Source: Papilionanthe hookeriana x Papilionanthe teres (taxonomy: Eukaryota; Streptophyta; Magnoliopsida; Asparagales; Orchidaceae). Taken from it: DNA of 64,000 bases. The position numbers were made by a program, and so were the translations under genes. This document shows positions 58,371-64,000 of the stretch, one piece after another; positions within the stretch are counted from its first letter, which is position 1, and the number at the start of each line of letters is the position of its first letter. The stretch lies in the NCBI GenBank assembly GCA_022702705.1, contig CM040428.1:58322155-58386154 (forward strand), written 5' to 3'. The notes under the pieces were generated by a model that saw only the letters and a list, made by a program, of their open reading frames with translations, ran no database searches and was not told the DNA's origin.

Positions 58371-59335
58371 TGCTTATTAACCTAACCTAAATCTAACTTG
58401 GAAATAAAAAGAAGCTTAATTAAAAAAAACTAAGCAATAAACTTACTGAAGAGGGGGGTTAATCCACCTTAAAATTACATGTTTTTAATGTACATCATTT
58501 TATAATAATTCTTAATGATATTACACTTTAAAGGAATGTATTTTACATGTTTTTGGTTTAAGGTTCAAGAAATGGAGTTTTAGAAAAAATGAAGCAAAAA
58601 CGCTGCAATTTGGAGCCAAATTGAGCAAGGAAGAAAATTCTAATCCGGCGCATTTTGATATGTTTTTCTATATTTAATTTTCTTTATACTTATTCCATAT
58701 TTTTGAATGAAATTACACTTTTAAAAAAATGTTATTTTCATGTTTATCTTGTAGGTACAACACTAGGAGCGAACCAAAGCTGAAACGAGGCAAAAACTGA
58801 GCCAAAATGGAGCAAAACGGATGTGCTACCTGCAGGGTGGCGTTATAGCACCCAGACTGGCGCCATAGCTAAAGTCACGGCTAGAAACATGCAGTATAGT
58901 GCCCGAGACGGTTTTTCGACAGCTTTTGGGCGATTCTGCATCATTGCGGGATGTTCTGGAAGCTTCTGGGTGGTTATGCAAGCTCCAAGATGATAATAAA
59001 TGAATCTAGACGCATTTGATGTGTCTCTCGTAGAGAAATAGTGTGTCTCTTGGAGTGAAGGTGTGTGTCTTTTGGAAAAAGGAGTTGTTTGGCTTCTCTT
59101 TTAAAAAGAGGGGCTTGGTGCCTCTCGTGACAAGTAATTAGGGGGAGTCCATAGAAGTAATTAGGAAGTCTTTTAGGAGGAGTTTGACGTGAGTTTATGA
59201 AGATGTAGATTTCTCTATTTTCTGGAGAGATTGGTGAGAGATTTTAAGAGATACGAGTAAGGAAATATGAACGTCGCATGGATCAGCAGTAGAATTCGTT
59301 GGAGAGATTATCTTTCTTTAAGAGGAAACAAAAGT
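58371..59335. other. Retroelement-like, no gene
   Basis: Contains GCAGGGTGGCGTTATAGCACC and TGGCGCCATAGC. This cassette, preceded by AACTGAGCCAAAATGGAGC, looks like a dispersed plant repeat leader. No open frame. Confidence 0.3.
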
Positions 59336-59339
59336 GTAT

Positions 59340-59965
59340 ACACTAGAATTTCCAACACGAATCGCAAAGAGATTAAGCGGCCCGAGATAATGGCCAGATA
59401 ATTGGAGCGTCAGATCAAAAGAGGCATGATCCGAACAGTTCATTTTAACGACCAACCGCCCGAGCAGAGTCAATCGACGCACTATGGGGAAAGACTCAAT
59501 CGACGTAACCACGCCAACAATCCCGATCGCCCAAGCTCCATGTAAGAGCGTTCGCAACCAATCGAGTCACCGGTTTTTGCTTCGGCATACTTGATCATCA
59601 TTCGATCGGTCGCCTCAATAGGCCAAAACCAAATCAAGTTCACCAACAAGTTACCTCCACATTCAAATTCAAATTGTAATACATATTTGATATAATATCA
59701 GCACAATTAATTGCATTAAGGGTGATTTCCATAATCGTTCCCTCTTTTTTGTAATTGCATAAATACGCCTCTATAAGTAAGAGGCAAATGAACAAAGAAA
59801 ATGGACTTTTCCCCCGGTTTCATTAAAAAATTGCCTAAGTACTCTCTCTCTCTCCCTCCCTCTCTCCCTCCCTCCCTCCCTCCCTCCCTCCCTCCCTCCT
59901 CCTGGCTCTAACTCCTGTGATGTGCTCGCAAAAGACAACTTAGAATTCAACAAATTTGAGTGTTG
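59340..59965 (+). mobile_element. LTR, family M
   Basis: U3-like part with CGATCGCCCAAGCTCCATG, TATA-like CTCTATAAGTAAGAG (about 59770), a (CTCC)n run (59838-59898) and GCTCGCAAAAGACAACTTAG. Aligns with 45600-46030 and 53700-53845. No gag or pol adjoining. Confidence 0.55.
59838..59898. repeat. (CT)n/(CCCT)n microsatellite
   Basis: Tetranucleotide run inside the family-M LTR; the homologous LTRs have only a short CT-rich stretch here. Confidence 0.9.
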
Positions 59966-60081
59966 GCTAGGATCTACATTAAATGAGTCGAGCTGTGAGG
60001 CAAAATTTTGGATCAAATTTTTTTTGAACCGATTTCCAAGTTATCCCAACCCAGTTCGAAATTGGATAATTAACATCCCTA
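59955..60081. mobile_element. hAT-like MITE fragment (right end)
   Basis: AATTGGATAATTAACATCCCTA ends in an inverted TAGGGATGTTAATT, close to the Ac/hAT end. GTCGAGCTGTGAGGCAAAAT and TTCGAAATTGG match 41305-41466. The left end is absent, cut by the LTR fragment before it. Confidence 0.4.
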
Positions 60082-60089
60082 CCTGTGAG

Positions 60090-60601
60090 TAGGGTTGTAA
60101 ATGAGCCAAGCTTCAGCGATCTTCGGCTTGGCTCATATTCAACTCGTTCAAAATTGTTTGTGTTAGAAATCAACTCAAGCTTGAAATTGGCTCCTGAACA
60201 GTATGTTCGTGTGAAACTCGATTTTCTTAGTCATGTTCGATTTATATTCGACTCGAAATTGACAAGATAAAATTAGATAAAAAAAATAGATGTGGGTGTT
60301 GGATTCGAATCCGCCCCAATTATGTGCACTAGAAGGCCCAAAACAACATGATCATACGTTTTGTTATCATTTAAACTTAGATATAAATATATATAATATT
60401 ATTATATAAATAATATATATAACTTCTTTATCTGAAGCTAAAACGAGCGAACAAAGAGTTGTTCGTGTTTGACTCATTTATAATTCAAGCTTAAAATTTC
60501 TTCTTGTTCAGCTCTTTTACTTAACGAAAAAACCAAACAAGAGCTACTTAACAAGCCGAACATGACCTACCTACGAACAACACTTTTTTCTGACAAACCT
60601 A
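60090..60601. mobile_element. hAT-type MITE, 512 bp, 8-bp target duplication
   Basis: Left end TAGGGTTGTAAATGAGCC; right end, inverted, TAGGTTTGTCAGAAAAAAG. CCTGTGAG flanks both sides (60082-60089, 60602-60609). The arms carry GGCTCATATTCAACTCG and AGTTGTTCGTGTTTGACTC, resembling 239-821. It sits against an older hAT-like right end (AACATCCCTA, 60072-60081). Confidence 0.7.
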
Positions 60602-60609
60602 CCTGTGAG

Positions 60610-61260
60610 CGAAGCATAATGCACTTCAACTTTATTTTATTGTTTAGCATCAATTTGTGTTCTTGAATCAATAAACCAAACATCTTGATAGAAATAAAAA
60701 AAGAAAATAATCTTATCATAGCCTTCTAAGGCACGGAACTCGGAAGGCCACCTCTCTCTTTCAAATACAATTTCTTTGCTCATTTCAGCCTACGATTTGG
60801 CTAAGCAAACAAAAGTTATCATACTAAAAACAGTTCAAATGAAACTGATCAATCAAGAGGGTCTATACAGCAAATATTAGAATGATTTAATAGCACTAAA
60901 CAATATAAAGAGTTATATATGCTAAAAAATAGATTCTATAATGTGACGGAAAAGAAGGAAAGGTGGTTGATATCAGCTTTCTACTGAGTATCATGATGGG
61001 AAAATGATTGAAAAACGGATTTGGTATGGATTTCAGTGACGTCTCAACTGCTCGATTGGTAGAGCAAGACGACTAATGGTACAGCTTAAAATGTATGTAT
61101 AAATCAGCGTCAAATTGGTTATTTATGCTTCATTTTATGTGGATCATGGAGTTAATTTAGTGTTTCTCAATAATACAAAATATTCCTCAGTAATTAAGAA
61201 TCAAGTTTAGGAGGAAGTACACTTCTCTTTATCTTTTCAATAAGCTCAAATTGATGCCCA
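60610..61260. other. No gene seen
   Basis: AT-rich; contains the tRNA-like D-arm string discussed under rejected items. Confidence 0.45.
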
Positions 61261-61261
61261 A

Positions 61262-61560
61262 TTAAGTAAAATATTAGGCTCGTTGGATTTTTCTTGTCGA
61301 GACACTTGATTCGACCATGTCTCATCAGATTCGTCATTCATTTGACTTCCCAAACATGCTTGCTAAGTTTCCAAAAGTAGTTTGATGGCTTGATTTGATA
61401 CCATTGGGTCCGTCCCATCAAGCTAGTCAATTTGACTATAAGTTCACTGAAATCGGAGCTTTGGATGACTCCTGATCAAAATTTGAATATTTATTGCTCA
61501 AAAAATTGTCTCGAGATTCGTGTCAAATGATGAAGATTTATTGAAGTCATATCAAAGAGG
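61262..61560 (-). mobile_element. Truncated family-L LTR (U3 part)
   Basis: A third diverged copy of the family-L U3: CCAAAAGTAGTTTGATGGC, CATTGGGTCCGTCCCATC and GAAATCGGAGCTTTGGATGA align with 4340-4611 and with the inverted 62578-62900. No TATA box follows on the minus strand, so only part remains. Confidence 0.5.
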
Positions 61561-61944
61561 TTATATTAGGGATGGGGCACTTTTTTAGCATTATATTAAG
61601 TTTGTACTATTTCCTATTCACTTATCATACCGTATCTCTAAACTGAAGATTTGTAATAGGAAAGCTCACTTGCCTTATTAAGAGGCTTTTGTTTTCTTCT
61701 AATCAATTCTTTGTAGAAAATACAAAATTTTTGCCTAGTCACCTTTCTCTTCTCTTTGGATTTATTCATTTGATAAGATTTAATGGGGTTCAACTAATTA
61801 TCCATATCACATATTTAGATCTAGTATTGTCCAAATTCAAACGAACATGAATATAATTAAAACCATGTATTTGAATTCTAGTGAACATAATAGATGAGAT
61901 AAAATGCTTTCCTTTGTTGGGAGTGTTTTCTTTTGATTTTGATT

Positions 61945-62240
61945 TTTGTGTTTAGTACAGATCTTGAAATATTTCTAAGTGATCAAATACGTTATTCAAA
62001 GAATAATATACTATCTTTAAAAGTAAAAATATTACTTCAAAATGAAACTAATAATTCAAATGAGGAAAACCTTTAAGATTTAAGGATCTGCGTAACTAAA
62101 AATTTTTCCCATCTTAGAGTTTAAAGATAGAGTTTATTTTATTAGAGGATTGGTATCCCTAGAAGGGCTAGCTCTTATAATTGATTAAATCTCAGGCGTA
62201 GTGGACTATTGAGAAAACTACTGACTAATTTATTATGTAA
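61945..62240 (-). repeat. Dispersed repeat D, partial inverted copy
   Basis: Matches 56400-56690 (GATCAAATACGTTATTCAAAG, TAATATACTATCTTTAAAAG, AGGGCTAGCTCTTATAATTG). The same orientation suggests one family with a longer unit than seen here. Confidence 0.4.
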
Positions 62241-62577
62241 GATTATAAGGTTGGTGTCTTCAAATGGTTCATGAGATTTTCAAATGAGGTGATTTCATGA
62301 TTTGCAATGATTTGTTTGGAATTCAAAGTTTAGAGCATACATTTTAACCATTAAAAGAGTTAGCAAACTCTAGGAAGTTGTGTGCCCAAAAAATTAAAAT
62401 TGTAAGATTGTTGAATGAGTTATGTTTGATTTCAGTTGATTGGGTTGGAATATTTATTTTGAGTGGGAATCTTGTTTTGGATCGAATTGGTTTGCATAAT
62501 TTAATTTGAGTTGATTGATCTATTTGGTGGTTAGTTTGATTTGAATATTGATACACCACCAATAAACTTTTATCATA

Positions 62578-63480
62578 TGATACAAATCTCGATGCATGAC
62601 AAGAATCTCAAGATGATATTTTTAGCAAGAAATGTTCAAATTTTGATAAACAGACACCCAAAGCACAGACTGGCTTGATGAGAGGAAGTTAATGACATCA
62701 AAGTTAGACAAATCTGAGTCAAATCAAGCCGTGATCAAGTCATTTAACTACTTTTGGAAGATTCCCAGACACACTTGCAACATCAAACGGACGTCGAATC
62801 TGAGAATTTCATAATAGAATCGAGCCTCTCGACATGAGGAATCAACTGAGTCTAAGATTGCTCAATTTTGATATCGTTAAGGCACTCAAATGTCCATTAA
62901 ACGTCGTCTGATCAGAGCAAGCTCTCCGGACCGTTCAATCAAAATGTTTCATATTATTGCATTAATTGCATCCAGAACACTATAAATAGAGCCCCACCCC
63001 TCGTATGAGGAGGGGGGACTTGAAGCTTCAGAGAAAACTTGAAGTTTTGAGAAGAAGCTGAAGTCCAACACCATCCCAACCGTTGTCGATCACTGTCGAC
63101 CACCTCTGACCGCCGTCGACAGTCACTGATCGTCTGTCACTGTCAACCACCACTAACCAGATGATCATCGTCGGACACCGCCGACCGTCATCGACACCCG
63201 CTGATCGTCGTCGACTACCGCCAGCCTTCTTTGGCCTCCGTCAACCACCGTCGACCGCCGTCGACACCAACCGATTGTCGTCGGCCACTGTTGACCGTCA
63301 CCGTCGATCACCACTAGCCAGATGCCTTCGGTCGACACTATAACTTGGAAAATATCGTTACCATTTCCTGTCTGTAGGACAAGAGGTTTCTATAATCATC
63401 AACCTATAGTGGATTTTTACAACTGGGTCAGGCCCCGTGGTTTTTTCCCTCTACGGTTTTTCCAAGTAAAAACTTTTGGT
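62578..63480 (+). mobile_element. Family-L LTR, plus orientation
   Basis: Starts TGATACAAATCTCGATGC. A TATA box CTATAAATAGAGCCCC lies at about 62980, followed by a CCGTCGAC-rich minisatellite (63085-63330). A Copia-style U5 follows (CCCGTGGTTTTTTCCCTC, then TTTCCAAGTAAAAAC near 63460). No internal coding region is attached in the window, so it may be a solo LTR or the end of an element. Its end merges into a GT/G run and then a SINE. Confidence 0.6.
63085..63330. repeat. CCGTCGAC-type degenerate minisatellite inside an LTR
   Basis: About 15 imperfect units built on (A/C)CCGCCGTCGAC and TGATCGTCGTCGAC. It lies just downstream of the TATA box of the family-L LTR, so it would be in the transcribed leader. 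The related LTR at 3690-4611 has only a few such units, so the array expanded in this copy. Confidence 0.6.
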
Positions 63481-63510
63481 TGGTGTGTGTGTGTGTGTGG
63501 GGGGGGGGGT
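63481..63510. repeat. (GT)n-(G)n run
   Basis: About nine GT units followed by eleven G, between the LTR and the SINE. Length is likely to be sequencing-sensitive. Confidence 0.85.
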
Positions 63511-63645
63511 GTGTTCTTGACTTATTGGTGGCGGGGCTATTGTAAGACCCATCGGGTCAGGGGTTCGATTCGCACCCATGGCGCGGGGGGATTGGTCTGT
63601 TTAGACACATGGCGTTGGCTCTCATCATGAGGCCTAGCGCATAAT
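63511..63645 (+). mobile_element. tRNA-derived SINE, copy 2
   Basis: ATTGGTGGCGGGGCTATTGT, box B GGGGTTCGATTC at about 63559, then GGTCTGTTTAGACACATGG and CTCATCATGAGGCCTAG. Same order as 50304-50450. It directly follows a (GT)n(G)n run at the end of a family-L LTR. Confidence 0.6.
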
Positions 63646-64000
63646 GTCATTTAGCTCGAGCCAATTAACATCTAATAATGTCATTTAGCTTGAGCAAAAC
63701 TTAATTGGTGGATCTAGAATACATTTTCGGCTCCTTTAGTTCAAAATTGTGAAAATGATTTCTCACAAATTCATGGTTCAAATTCCATCATTTTATAGCT
63801 GAACTCAAAATTATTATTCGTTATTAGACATGTAAATATATTTGAATTTTTTGGTATATATGTAAATGCTAACAATTCCTAATCACATCACGTCTCCAGG
63901 CCTACTCAACGGTCCAATCGCGCGTTTGAGTAAAATCTTGGGGGAAAAGCACGTCTAAACTCTCGTTGACAGGCACTTCATATCAGCAAATCTTATTTGG

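Noticed and set aside
59100..59330. Gene start near the GAGAGATT-rich stretch
   Set aside because: Resembles a retroelement leader; no coding frame follows.
60301..60320. GGATTCGAATCC as a box B of a tRNA or SINE
   Set aside because: It is a self-complementary string inside the hAT MITE, with no A box or tRNA fold around it.
61040..61085. tRNA-like D-arm string (GCTCGATTGGTAGAGCAAGA)
   Set aside because: It looks like the 5' half of a tRNA, but no T-arm (GGTTCGAATCC-like) or matching acceptor stem follows within 60 bp. At most a tRNA scrap.

Overview
The window looks like nuclear DNA of a flowering plant. It is AT-rich, one gene has GT-AG introns, it carries Ty1/Copia and Ty3/Gypsy remnants with plant-type LTRs, and it is full of hAT-like and Tourist-like (PIF/Harbinger) MITEs and two tRNA-derived SINE copies. 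A monocot is possible from the repeat style and the GC-rich coding exons, but I cannot fix the lineage. Gene density is very low: two intact protein-coding genes in 64 kb, both on the minus strand.

Layout. 1-3600: AT-rich, with one hAT-type MITE (239-821) and a young foldback element (2600-2788). 3690-15530: a nested repeat block downstream of the armadillo gene. It holds a minus-strand LTR, a tandem duplication of about 0.83 kb that copies the sequence just beyond the gene's stop codon, and a roughly 9.6 kb element with diverged LTRs (5462-15017) inserted between the two duplicate units. 15561-17204: single-exon ARM-repeat protein gene. 17810-23560: a Tourist MITE, Gypsy and Copia RT remnants, and an internally deleted Copia element (20721-23528). 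24967-25138: a possible orphan exon. 26200-31760: diverged dispersed repeats and a decayed Gypsy gag-pro-RT. 32060-42200: mostly unassigned repeat-like DNA, including a G/T-rich array, a GRF-zinc-finger-like relic and a palindrome-rich MITE. 42221-43455: four-exon BAG-family co-chaperone gene. 43456-50750: MITEs, LTR fragments, AT-rich inverted arrays and a SINE. 50752-52720: a probable Tourist-type transposon carrying a broken METTL21-like methyltransferase gene. 52720-64000: MITEs, LTR fragments, two degenerate repeat arrays and a second SINE.

The two intact genes are unrelated housekeeping-type genes: an ARM scaffold protein and an Hsp70 co-chaperone. Nothing suggests that they work together. 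The most interesting objects are the gene-capturing Harbinger-like element, the split tandem duplication next to the ARM gene, and a family of stem-loop MITE ends shared by several loci. I found no CRISPR array, operon, rRNA or intact tRNA gene, as expected for plant nuclear DNA.
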